Shown: positions 8,691-15,836 of the stretch, piece by piece
How positions within the stretch are numbered: the first letter of the stretch is position 1
Layout of the letters: each line of letters opens with the position of its first letter
Assembly (NCBI GenBank): GCA_035500675.1
Contig: DATJXA010000058.1
Span: 1-40,834, forward strand
Length of the DNA stretch: 40,834 nucleotides
Direction: 5' to 3'
Origin: JAGVPT01 sp035500675
GTDB taxonomy: Bacteria; Bacteroidota; Ignavibacteria; UBA10030; UBA8401
The notes under the pieces: generated by a model
Seen by the model: only the letters and a program-made list of their open reading frames with translations
Databases searched by the model: none
What the model was told of the DNA's origin: nothing
Made by a program: the position numbers and the translations under genes

Positions 8691-9603
8691 CGTCATACCC
8701 TTTCTTTTCCTGATTCTTACTTCCTCATTGATAGGATGTCAAGACAACACCGGTGAGCTTCCGACGCGGGGCACGCTCGTCATGATATCGCCGGAGGATA
8801 TCTATCCGGTCATCGATAAAGAGGTGAAGGCGTTTGATTCGTTGTATCAGGACGCTCACATTACGCATCTCGAGTCGACAACGCGGGACGCGATCGTCCA
8901 GTTGCTCAACGACAGCGTTAAGGTCGTGACGAGCGAAAGGTCGTTTACGGACGACGAGAAGGCGGTCATCGCAAAATATAAACTGCAGGTGGATACGTTC
9001 CGCGTCGCGTATGACGCGGCGCTCGTGATCGTGAACGAAAAAAATCCGATGACCCAGGTCACCGTGGCCGAGCTTCGCGACATCATGCTCGGCGTGGCGA
9101 CGACTTGGCGGAAGCTCGGAGAGCCGAAGGTCGGGGGACCGATTGTTGTCGCCTTGGGGGGACCGAATACGGGCATGTATGGATACGTGTTGCAGCGCGT
9201 CACCGAAGGCAAACCGTTTGCCGACGTCATTCACACATGTCCGACATCGTTAGATGTCCCGGCCTATGTTGCGGCTCACGTCAATGCCATCGGCTTTGCG
9301 AGCCAGAGCTGGGTACGTGAAGCTCCGGCGGGGACGCGAATCCTGGCGATTGGCGACCCCGCGTACAGGAGAGACTCGACATCGACGACGTTGGAATATT
9401 TTTGGCCGTATCAGGCGCATGTCTATCGCGGTTATTATCCCTTACGCAGAACGCTCTATATTTTTTCCAAGGATGTGGGGAACGGCGTCGGCGTCGGATT
9501 TACGGCGTTCGTCAGCGGGGGAGCGGGGCAAAAGATCTTTCTCGACAATGGACTCGTTCCAGGAACAATGAAAGTTACTCTCGTTCAATCTCAATCCCAG
9601 TAA
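8668..9603 (+). CDS. PstS-like periplasmic substrate-binding lipoprotein
   Basis: I place the start at ATG 8668, not at the longer in-frame ATG at 8623, because it gives a clean lipoprotein signal (MKIVTSHSVIPFLFLILTSS then L-I-G-C24). The 311-residue product is a PBP-like domain of the phosphate-binding type. Signs are V-A-Y-D-A-A-L-V-I-V-N, T-V-A-E-L-R-D-I-M-L-G...T-W, G-G-P-N-T-G-M-Y-G-Y-V and the ending Y-P-L-R-R-T-L-Y-I-F-S-K with A-F-V-S-G-G-A-G-Q-K-I. No pstCAB transporter genes are near. Bacteroidota often place such a protein directly after tonB, which points to a role in the TonB/envelope cluster rather than in classic phosphate import. Confidence 0.82.
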   Translation: MKIVTSHSVIPFLFLILTSSLIGCQDNTGELPTRGTLVMISPEDIYPVIDKEVKAFDSLYQDAHITHLESTTRDAIVQLLNDSVKVVTSERSFTDDEKAVIAKYKLQVDTFRVAYDAALVIVNEKNPMTQVTVAELRDIMLGVATTWRKLGEPKVGGPIVVALGGPNTGMYGYVLQRVTEGKPFADVIHTCPTSLDVPAYVAAHVNAIGFASQSWVREAPAGTRILAIGDPAYRRDSTSTTLEYFWPYQAHVYRGYYPLRRTLYIFSKDVGNGVGVGFTAFVSGGAGQKIFLDNGLVPGTMKVTLVQSQSQ

Positions 9604-9618
9604 TCAAGGTATCTTCCA

Positions 9619-11352
9619 ATGCACTTTCTTTGCAAACGCTTCATCGTCTTTCTTGCCGTCGCGTTATTTGCCGGGAACCTGTATGCTCAGGACCCGCTGT
9701 CGCTCGGGAAAGACGCGCTGAAACAAAAATCCTACGACGCCGCCATCCGATATTTCCAAACGGTCCTCAAAGAATCTCCACGGAATGTGGAAGCGAATTA
9801 TCTGCTCGGAGAATCGTACCGGCAGAAAGGGGTCTTGGATTCAGCGGAGACGTTCCTTTTCCGCGCCGTCGACCTCGACGACGAAAATATTCCAGCGATG
9901 GCCTCGCTTGGCGCTCTCTATATTAAAACGTCCCAATGGGACAAGGCCGCAAAGCTGTACGCTGCCGCGTCAAAGGTGGGCAAAAATAGTACGGATGTGG
10001 CAATGGCGTACGGCAACGCCTATCTTGCCATCGATTCGCTCGATAAGGCAATTGTCTATTTTTCCAGGGCGAAGGAAATTAACGAAAACCTCCCGGGTGT
10101 GTATACCGGTTTAGCCGAGGCGTACGGGAGACAGAACATCGGCGTGTTGGCGATCATGAATTATCAAAAAGCAGTCGAACTCGACTCGTTGTCGCCGGAC
10201 ACCCACTATAAGCTCGGCAAAGCGTACTACAAAAGCCGCCAATACAACGAGTGCGTGCGCGAGTTCGAGAAAGCTGCAGCCCTTGACCCCACGAACGATA
10301 AATACGTTTTTGAAGTTGCCGATATTTTCTATCGGGCGAAATTATGGAGGGAGTCGGCGTTATTTTTTGAGAAGTATGTCAAGCTGAAAAACGACAACCC
10401 CGTTGCATACGAGGAGTATGCAAAGGCGCTTTACGAGGGCAAGTTCTACAAAGATGCCGTTCCGGTCATCCAGACGGCCATGCAGCTTAACCCTAAAAGC
10501 TACGACTTCAAGCCGATGCTCGCGCATTCCCTGTACGAGATCGGCGAATACCAGAAAGCGATCGACGCCTACAAGGTCCTTCCCGCCGACTCGCTTCACG
10601 CTCAGGATTATATGGATTTTGGGAGGGCGTATGAACATTTGAAGGATCCGGATAACGCCATCCCGAACTTTGAAAAAGCGATCGCCCTCGATTCGACCTC
10701 CACGGAAATTTCGGCGGAACTCGCAGGGATGTACATGGGAAAAAGAATGTACGATAAAGCGGCGTATCAGTACGACAAGAAACTGAAGGCGGACCCGAAG
10801 AACGTCGGCGCGCTCGTCAACGGCGGAGTCTGTTTTATGGTGATCGGCAAGTACGACACGGCGAAAACCATGATGGAAAAAGTCATCGAACTCCGTCCCG
10901 AGTTCCTGCAGGCGTATCTCTATCTCGCAAAGTGCTATTACCTTCTCGACTCGCTCGACGTCGCGGAGAAGCAATACCAGAGGGTTATCGCGATTATCGA
11001 TACGATAAAAGTAGAACCCAGCGAAGGGAAAACGTCCCAAGAGAAATACGCGCCGCAGCTTTTGGAGGCGAATAAGTTTATCGGTCTGATTAACTTGCTC
11101 GCAAAGAAATATCCGCCGGCGATCGAATACTTAAAAAAGGCGATAGAGTTTGAGCCGAAAGACAAGAAAGACCCCGAAGCTCATCTCTGGCTCGCGCAAT
11201 CGTACGCGTTATCCCTCGGCAATCACAGTATCACCGTCGACGAGGCGGATGCGATCCGAAAGAAGGCGATTGAGGAGTACGAAACCGTTATGAAAATAGA
11301 CCCGAAAAATAAAACCGCCGCCAAAGAACTCGGTCAGTTAAAGGGAGGATAA
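9619..11352 (+). CDS. Secreted TPR-repeat protein of the TonB cluster
   Basis: The 577-residue protein has a signal peptide (KRFIVFLAVALFAGNLYA-Q, cleavage near 23) followed by TPR units over nearly its whole length, about 12-14 of them. Repeats of the form A-x-x-x-L-G-x-x-Y-x-x...A-x-x-x-Y-x-x-A-x-x-x-x-P are visible at about 25-165, 165-330 and 330-577. TPR proteins bind partners and have no catalytic residues. The gene lies 15 bases after the PstS-like gene and so belongs to the same transcription unit. A TPR protein after exbB-exbD-exbD-tonB-pstS is a recurring Bacteroidota arrangement as I know it. The cargo or partner is unknown. Confidence 0.85.
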   Translation: MHFLCKRFIVFLAVALFAGNLYAQDPLSLGKDALKQKSYDAAIRYFQTVLKESPRNVEANYLLGESYRQKGVLDSAETFLFRAVDLDDENIPAMASLGALYIKTSQWDKAAKLYAAASKVGKNSTDVAMAYGNAYLAIDSLDKAIVYFSRAKEINENLPGVYTGLAEAYGRQNIGVLAIMNYQKAVELDSLSPDTHYKLGKAYYKSRQYNECVREFEKAAALDPTNDKYVFEVADIFYRAKLWRESALFFEKYVKLKNDNPVAYEEYAKALYEGKFYKDAVPVIQTAMQLNPKSYDFKPMLAHSLYEIGEYQKAIDAYKVLPADSLHAQDYMDFGRAYEHLKDPDNAIPNFEKAIALDSTSTEISAELAGMYMGKRMYDKAAYQYDKKLKADPKNVGALVNGGVCFMVIGKYDTAKTMMEKVIELRPEFLQAYLYLAKCYYLLDSLDVAEKQYQRVIAIIDTIKVEPSEGKTSQEKYAPQLLEANKFIGLINLLAKKYPPAIEYLKKAIEFEPKDKKDPEAHLWLAQSYALSLGNHSITVDEADAIRKKAIEEYETVMKIDPKNKTAAKELGQLKGG

Positions 11353-11413
11353 GTGCGGCAGATCGTTCGTCGTTTTCTTTTTACTTCACAACCAATAAGA
11401 GTAAAGGTGACTT

Positions 11414-12454
11414 ATGACGCATCTTTCTAAGCGATGGTTTCCCTCGGCGATTCTTTTTGGTGCTGCCTGCGGGCTCATAGCGGTGATGCTTTCTTCGTGC
11501 AGCAAACCGCAGCCTCCTGTCGTAAAAGAGTGGGCAACATATCAAGACCCGTTCTATGGATTCGAGCTCCAGTATCCGAAAGGGTGGCTCGTCAATGCGG
11601 AAACGAACCGCATCAAGATCTATTCCTCACAGGATGCGGCGACGTTGTTTTTCGACCCTTCGACAGGCGGAAAGAACGGCGTCGAGATCATTTTTGGGTT
11701 CGATAATTTCGCGTCCGCGGGCGTTTCGACGCTTGACGCCTACGAAGCCCAGACGAAGGACAAACTTGCGGGCTTAGGAACGGTAGCAACCGATCAGCCG
11801 GCTACGCTGGGCTCCGAGCCGGGGCATGAAATTTCGTACACATCCAGGATCAGTAAAGACGTCACGATTTATGGACGCAGGATCATCACTGTGCGGGACA
11901 GCGTTTTTTATTATGTGAACCTTGCCGGTTTCAACGACGACTACACACTGTATGGCGCCGTGTTCGATACCGTTCTTGCATCCGTCAAACTTCCCAAGCC
12001 GAAAGTCGCCGTGAAGAAGGTGGATGAGGATAAACCGTCGGCAGACTTGACGAAGTATGCGGGAGAATTTTTCGAACTTCAGTACCCGGACAATTTTGAA
12101 TACACGTTCCCTCCGAAAAAAGGAGAGACAATTTTCTCCATGAATATTCACCACAAGCTCCGTCAAGATTGCGCTGTCCAGATCGATGTCTTGCCGGCAA
12201 AGAAATTGAACGTCGCCAAGGTGTTCGACCAAAACAAAGGTTTCTTTAAACCCAAATCGAGCGGCGACACAAAGATCGACGGGCTCGACGCAAAGTATTT
12301 GACCTATGCTCCCGAAGCGAAGGTCGGAGGAAAAGCATATTTTGTCGTCAAGGACGACAAAGTGTACCGTCTTGTCGTGACGTGGTACCAACCGATGGCG
12401 GCGGATTACATTCCCGTGTTCGATAAAGCGATCGCGAGTTTCAAGATTAAATAG
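11414..12454 (+). CDS. Lipoprotein with two tandem PsbP/DcrB-like domains
   Basis: The 346-residue protein has a lipoprotein signal ending M-L-S-S-C29. Two related halves follow. The first (about 40-195) begins Y-G-F-E-L-Q-Y-P-K-G-W and the second (about 215-346) begins E-F-F-E-L-Q-Y-P-D-N-F. Each ends with a strand and a helix of the form Y-x-x-V-F-D-x-x-(I/L)-A-S-(V/F)-K. This F-x-(L/I)-x-Y-P-x-x-W start is typical of PsbP-like and DcrB-like lipoproteins. No active site is evident. It lies 61 bases after the TPR gene and is the last gene before a terminator. Its function is unknown. Confidence 0.75.
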   Translation: MTHLSKRWFPSAILFGAACGLIAVMLSSCSKPQPPVVKEWATYQDPFYGFELQYPKGWLVNAETNRIKIYSSQDAATLFFDPSTGGKNGVEIIFGFDNFASAGVSTLDAYEAQTKDKLAGLGTVATDQPATLGSEPGHEISYTSRISKDVTIYGRRIITVRDSVFYYVNLAGFNDDYTLYGAVFDTVLASVKLPKPKVAVKKVDEDKPSADLTKYAGEFFELQYPDNFEYTFPPKKGETIFSMNIHHKLRQDCAVQIDVLPAKKLNVAKVFDQNKGFFKPKSSGDTKIDGLDAKYLTYAPEAKVGGKAYFVVKDDKVYRLVVTWYQPMAADYIPVFDKAIASFKIK

Positions 12455-12475
12455 AATGCGCGACGAGTTCTTTGC

Positions 12476-12511
12476 GCCCCGAATCCAACACTGGTTTCGG
12501 GGCTTTTTTTT
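12476..12511 (+). terminator. Intrinsic terminator after the TonB/TPR/lipoprotein unit
   Basis: A perfect 8-bp stem GCCCCGAA (12476-12483) / TTCGGGGC (12496-12503) with a 12-base loop is followed directly by eight T residues (12504-12511), 22 bases after the stop codon. This is a textbook Rho-independent terminator and the clearest in the window. Confidence 0.9.
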
Positions 12512-12555
12512 GACTACGCGCGTAGAAATGGGATTCAGGGGTAGTGTTACAGTTT

Positions 12556-12629
12556 GGATGCCGGCCAAAAGCATGCGGGCATGACGAGCGTTGGGTTATG
12601 TCATTCCCGAACGTTTTTATCGGGAATCC
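12556..12629 (+). repeat. REPIN-like doublet, copy 1 (two inverted homologous hairpins)
   Basis: The 74-base intergenic element begins GGATGCC and ends GGGAATCC. Hairpin A is ATGCCGGC (12558-12565) / GCGGGCAT (12575-12582), one mismatch, 9-base loop. Hairpin B is ATTCCCGA (12603-12610) / TCGGGAAT (12620-12627), perfect, 9-base loop. Read on the other strand, B starts GGATTCCCGATAAAAAC, a close relative of A, so the two hairpins are inverted copies of one unit. Copies 2 and 3 lie at 22311-22384 and 25824-25915. Confidence 0.85.
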
Positions 12630-12685
12630 ACAAGTCTCCCCAAAAAAAATATTCAACGTGGAGCGCTTCCGATTCAGGAGTTTTG

Positions 12686-12714
12686 TTGAAACTCACGGAT
12701 TAATTAGCTATTAT
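12686..12714 (+). promoter_or_regulatory. Candidate sigma70-type promoter of the AMMECR1/MEMO operon
   Basis: TTGAAA (12686-12691) and TATTAT (12709-12714) are 17 bases apart, 28 bases before the ATG at 12743. They follow the terminator and the repeat, which fits the start of a new transcription unit. Direct test is lacking. Confidence 0.5.
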
Positions 12715-12742
12715 TCTCAGGAAAATTTGAGGCAGTTCTCCC

Positions 12743-13303
12743 ATGATGAACGCCGGCGAACGAAAAGAACTCATCGATATTGGGAAGGAGTCGGTCCGGC
12801 TCGCGGTACGAGGAGACCTTGCAAAATCTGGCAGTAAGCCTCAGCCACGCTACGGCGAAGACAGTATCCTGTCAAGGCCTTCGGGGGTTTTTGTTACCCT
12901 CACGAAGAAGAAAAACCTGCGAGGGTGTCTGGGATTGATCGTGTCGGATGTCCCGCTTGCGGAAGCTGTTTCAGAGATCGCCGGGCGCTCGGCCACCGAG
13001 GATCCGCGTTTCCCTCCGGTGACCGAGGAAGAATTGGACGATATCAGCATCGAGATTTCGGTGCTGTCGCCTTTGCGGGAGATTTCGACGATTGAAGAAA
13101 TTCAGCTTGGAGCGCACGGGATTTTTCTCCAGGCCGGAATGTACCGCGGCCTTTTGCTTCCACAAGTAGCTGTCCAGCACCATTGGGACAGAGAACAATT
13201 TCTGGCGGAAACGTGCGTCAAAGCAGGTCTACCCCGGGACCAATGGAAGCACGCCGAGACGCGTATCTATGTTTTTACGACGGAGATCATCGAGGAAAAG
13301 TAG
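12743..13303 (+). CDS. AMMECR1-domain protein (AmmeMemoRadiSam system protein A type)
   Basis: The 186-residue protein is of the usual AMMECR1 length with the family motif L-R-G-C-L-G at residues 59-64. Also present are S-R-P-S-G-V-F-V-T-L, D-P-R-F-P-P-V-T, E-I-S-V-L-S-P-L and Q-V-A-V-Q-H-H-W-D-R-E-Q-F-L. The biochemical activity is not settled. In prokaryotes the gene commonly occurs with MEMO and a radical-SAM gene. Here MEMO follows two bases later, but no radical-SAM gene is in the window. Two adjacent ATG codons (12743, 12746) are possible starts. Confidence 0.93.
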   Translation: MMNAGERKELIDIGKESVRLAVRGDLAKSGSKPQPRYGEDSILSRPSGVFVTLTKKKNLRGCLGLIVSDVPLAEAVSEIAGRSATEDPRFPPVTEEELDDISIEISVLSPLREISTIEEIQLGAHGIFLQAGMYRGLLLPQVAVQHHWDREQFLAETCVKAGLPRDQWKHAETRIYVFTTEIIEEK

Positions 13304-13305
13304 CT

Positions 13306-14142
13306 ATGGATGAAGGAACGTATGCTCGTCCTCCCGTTGTTGCCGGAATGTTCTATCCTCATCGGGCATCCGAGCTTCGGGAAACGGTAGACTCCCTCCT
13401 TGCGAACGTCCGGCCGGTGAAAGCAAAGGGAGAATTGCTGGGGATCATCGTGCCCCATGCGGGATACCAGTATTCCGGGTTTACGGCGGCCCACGCATAT
13501 TCGTTGCTCGAACACAGGGACATTGGGACCGTCGTCCTCGTCGGCCCTAGCCATCGAGAATATTTCGACGGCATTTCAGTTTTTTCCGGCGCGAGTTTCA
13601 CGACTCCTCTCGGAGCCGTCCAGGTCGACGATGAATTCCGTTCCCGGCTGCAGAAGATCATTCCGGATGTTCAGCGCTCGTTGTCCGGACACAGAGCAGA
13701 ACATTCTCTGGAGGTGCAGTTACCGTTCCTTCAACAAACAGCGGGGAATTTCCAAATCGTCCCGATTGTGATCGGAAATCAAAAACGGGAGTATTGCGAG
13801 GAACTCGGTTCCGCTCTTGCGGAAGCAGCGCACGGATGCAACGTTCTCCTCGTTGCAAGCTCCGATTTGTCGCACTACTATTCGTCAGATGTTGCCCAAA
13901 AGTTGGACGCAGTTGCGATTGCCTCCATCAAAAAAATCGACTACGATACCTTGATGGGAGATTTAGAAGCCGAACGGACGGAGGCATGCGGAGGAGGGCC
14001 TATTGTCGCGGTCCTTTACGCGGCGCAAAAAATGGGAGCTGACGAATGCGAAGTTCTCCATGCATGTAACTCGGGAGAGATCTCGGGAGACACGGATCGT
14101 GTGGTCGGCTATGTCTCAGCCGCTTTGTGGAAGACTCATTGA
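13306..14142 (+). CDS. MEMO1-family protein (AmmeMemoRadiSam system protein B type)
   Basis: I choose ATG 13306, two bases after the AMMECR1 stop, giving 278 residues that begin M-D-E-G-T-Y-A-R-P-P-V-V-A-G-M-F-Y-P, the expected family start. An ATG at 13183 only adds out-of-frame sequence from inside AMMECR1. Conserved MEMO residues are visible: His51 in P-H-A-G-Y, His83 in G-P-S-H, the S-S-D-L-S-H-Y block, and Cys in E-A-C-G-G-G-P-I. These line a metal site related to class III extradiol dioxygenases. Human MEMO1 binds metal, but the role of the bacterial protein is not known. It is translationally linked to the genes on both sides. Confidence 0.93.
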   Translation: MDEGTYARPPVVAGMFYPHRASELRETVDSLLANVRPVKAKGELLGIIVPHAGYQYSGFTAAHAYSLLEHRDIGTVVLVGPSHREYFDGISVFSGASFTTPLGAVQVDDEFRSRLQKIIPDVQRSLSGHRAEHSLEVQLPFLQQTAGNFQIVPIVIGNQKREYCEELGSALAEAAHGCNVLLVASSDLSHYYSSDVAQKLDAVAIASIKKIDYDTLMGDLEAERTEACGGGPIVAVLYAAQKMGADECEVLHACNSGEISGDTDRVVGYVSAALWKTH

Positions 14143-14984
14143 GAACGATCGAAAAGTTTCCCGTTACGATGATAGGGGCGGGCGCCGTGGGGACAGCTAT
14201 CGCCGAAGCCCTCTACGCAAAGGACTACAAAATTCGTGCGGTTGTCAGCAAGGGCGGAAGAACTTCGAAACTTCTCGCAAAAAAAGTCGGCGCTTCCTCA
14301 GCGCATGATAGAGATGCGCTCTCGCTTCTCGATGCAGAAGGAGTTATCTTCCTTGCCGTTCCTGACGACGAAATTAAAAACGTCGTCGACGCGCTTGCGC
14401 ATCGAACGGGAAACTTTTCCCGTGCAATTGTTTATCACTGCTCGGGCGCGCTCCCCTCGGATGTCCTTTCAGTCTTGAGGAAGAAAGGAGCTGCGGTGGG
14501 GTCGTTCCATCCTCTTCAGACCTTTCCACGGAGAGGGTCGGGTCCCGGAGTGTTCGACCACATCTGGATTGGCCTTGAAGGGGATAAAAAGGCGATCGCC
14601 ATCGCCAGAAAAATTGCCAAAGAGATCGGGGCGCATTCATTGGTGTTGACCGCCCGGCAAAAAATTTTTTATCACATCGGCGCCGTTTTCAGCTCGAACT
14701 ACTTTGTGACCTTATTGTCCGCCGTAGAAACCCTCGGAACTCTCAGCGGATTGACTCAGCGGAAAGCGATGGCTGTCTACGAACCTCTTATTCTTCAAAG
14801 TTATCGGAATGTCAAAACTCATTCCGCCGCTGAGGCTCTTACCGGACCGATCGCGCGCGGCGATCGGAGGACGGTTGCGCGTCACCGCGCAGCTTTAAGG
14901 GCAAAAGGATTAACATCTATTGCCGATCTTTACAACGCTCTCGCCAAACATACGTCACTTCTCGCAAAGAGAAAAGGCACTTAA
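14127..14984 (+). CDS. DUF2520/Rossmann-like NAD(P)-binding protein
   Basis: The product has about 285 residues, with an N-terminal dinucleotide-binding fold (V-T-M-I-G-A-G-A-V-G-T-A-I-A-E-A-L, about 13-29) and V-I-F-L-A-V-P-D-D-E-I, V-Y-H-C-S-G-A-L and S-F-H-P-L-Q-T-F blocks. An all-helical C-terminal half contains F-Y-H-I-G-A-V-F-S-S-N-Y. This is the Rossmann-like + DUF2520 pair, related in fold to pyrroline-5-carboxylate and ketopantoate reductases. The substrate is unknown. Two starts are possible: GTG 14127 (16-base overlap with MEMO) or TTG 14139 (4-base TTGA overlap). The latter is typical of translational coupling. Confidence 0.85.
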   Translation: MEDSLRTIEKFPVTMIGAGAVGTAIAEALYAKDYKIRAVVSKGGRTSKLLAKKVGASSAHDRDALSLLDAEGVIFLAVPDDEIKNVVDALAHRTGNFSRAIVYHCSGALPSDVLSVLRKKGAAVGSFHPLQTFPRRGSGPGVFDHIWIGLEGDKKAIAIARKIAKEIGAHSLVLTARQKIFYHIGAVFSSNYFVTLLSAVETLGTLSGLTQRKAMAVYEPLILQSYRNVKTHSAAEALTGPIARGDRRTVARHRAALRAKGLTSIADLYNALAKHTSLLAKRKGT

Positions 14985-15784
14985 TGCTCGTCGATTATCA
15001 CACCCATACCAGCCTTTGCAAGCATGCCGATGGGTCTCTTGAAGAATACATTATCCACGCAACGAACGTGGGCCTTGCAGAGATCGGATGTTCCGACCAT
15101 GCTCCGATGCCGAACGATTTTGACGCGCCTCACCGGATGAATATGCAGCAGTTCCTCGAGTTGTACAAACCCGAAGTGCTTGCGCTCAAAGAAAAATACC
15201 GGCATGCCATTACGGTAAAATTTGCGCTCGAGGGGGATTTTTTCCCGGGGACAGAATCGTGGGTGAAGGATTTCAACGGGCAACATGATTTCGATTATAT
15301 TATCGGTTCGGTACATTACCTCGGCGAGTGGGGGTTCGATAACCCGATTTTCGTCCATGAGTACGAGCAACGTGACATCGATGAAGTCTACGGCCAATAC
15401 TACAATCACATCAAAAGGTCTGCGGCATCGAAACTGTTCGACATCATCGGACACTGCGATCTCGTAAAAAAATTCGGCCACCGTCCGACAAAGAATATGG
15501 AAGAGGTGCTGCGCGAGGTTTTCAAGGTTGTCAAAGCGGCGGATATGGCGGTTGAGATCAATACTTCCGGCCTTAGAAAACCGGTGAAGGAAGTTTACCC
15601 GAGCGAACAGATCCTTAACATCCTGCGCGACTACTCAATTCCGCTCACGCTCGGGTCCGACGCCCATACACCCGGCGACGTGGGAAAGGATTTCGACATT
15701 GCGCGACAACTTGTCGAGAAATACGGGGGAGGGAAAATCTCTCTCTTCACAAAACGTCAGCGCACCGAAACGCGCATTGCATAA
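14984..15784 (+). CDS. PHP-domain phosphatase (histidinol-phosphatase HisK type)
   Basis: The 266-residue protein starts with the PHP metal motif D-Y-H6-T-H8-T. It carries the other expected ligands in S-D-H-A-P-M-P, L-E-G-D-F-F-P-G, I-G-S-V-H-Y-L, I-I-G-H-C-D-L-V-K and S-D-A-H-T-P-G-D-V-G. This set and the length match HisK-type histidinol-phosphate phosphatases, which release phosphate in histidine synthesis. No other his genes are near, so another phosphoester substrate is possible. Start and stop share one base with the DUF2520 gene (TAATG), so translation is coupled. Confidence 0.85.
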   Translation: MLVDYHTHTSLCKHADGSLEEYIIHATNVGLAEIGCSDHAPMPNDFDAPHRMNMQQFLELYKPEVLALKEKYRHAITVKFALEGDFFPGTESWVKDFNGQHDFDYIIGSVHYLGEWGFDNPIFVHEYEQRDIDEVYGQYYNHIKRSAASKLFDIIGHCDLVKKFGHRPTKNMEEVLREVFKVVKAADMAVEINTSGLRKPVKEVYPSEQILNILRDYSIPLTLGSDAHTPGDVGKDFDIARQLVEKYGGGKISLFTKRQRTETRIA

Positions 15785-15806
15785 CCTTGTCTCTTTTAAG
15801 ATCCTT

Positions 15807-15831
15807 AATTATTAATTCTAAATTATTAATT
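15807..15831 (+). repeat. Direct repeat of an 11-base AT palindrome before the sugar nucleotidyltransferase
   Basis: AATTATTAATT occurs at 15807-15817 and again at 15821-15831, three bases apart. Each copy is itself a palindrome about its centre. The second copy ends five bases before the ATG at 15837, where a Shine-Dalgarno would lie. TTGTCT/TATTAA with 17-base spacing (15787-15815) overlaps the first copy, so this may be promoter and operator. Confidence 0.5.
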
Positions 15832-15836
15832 GTTTT

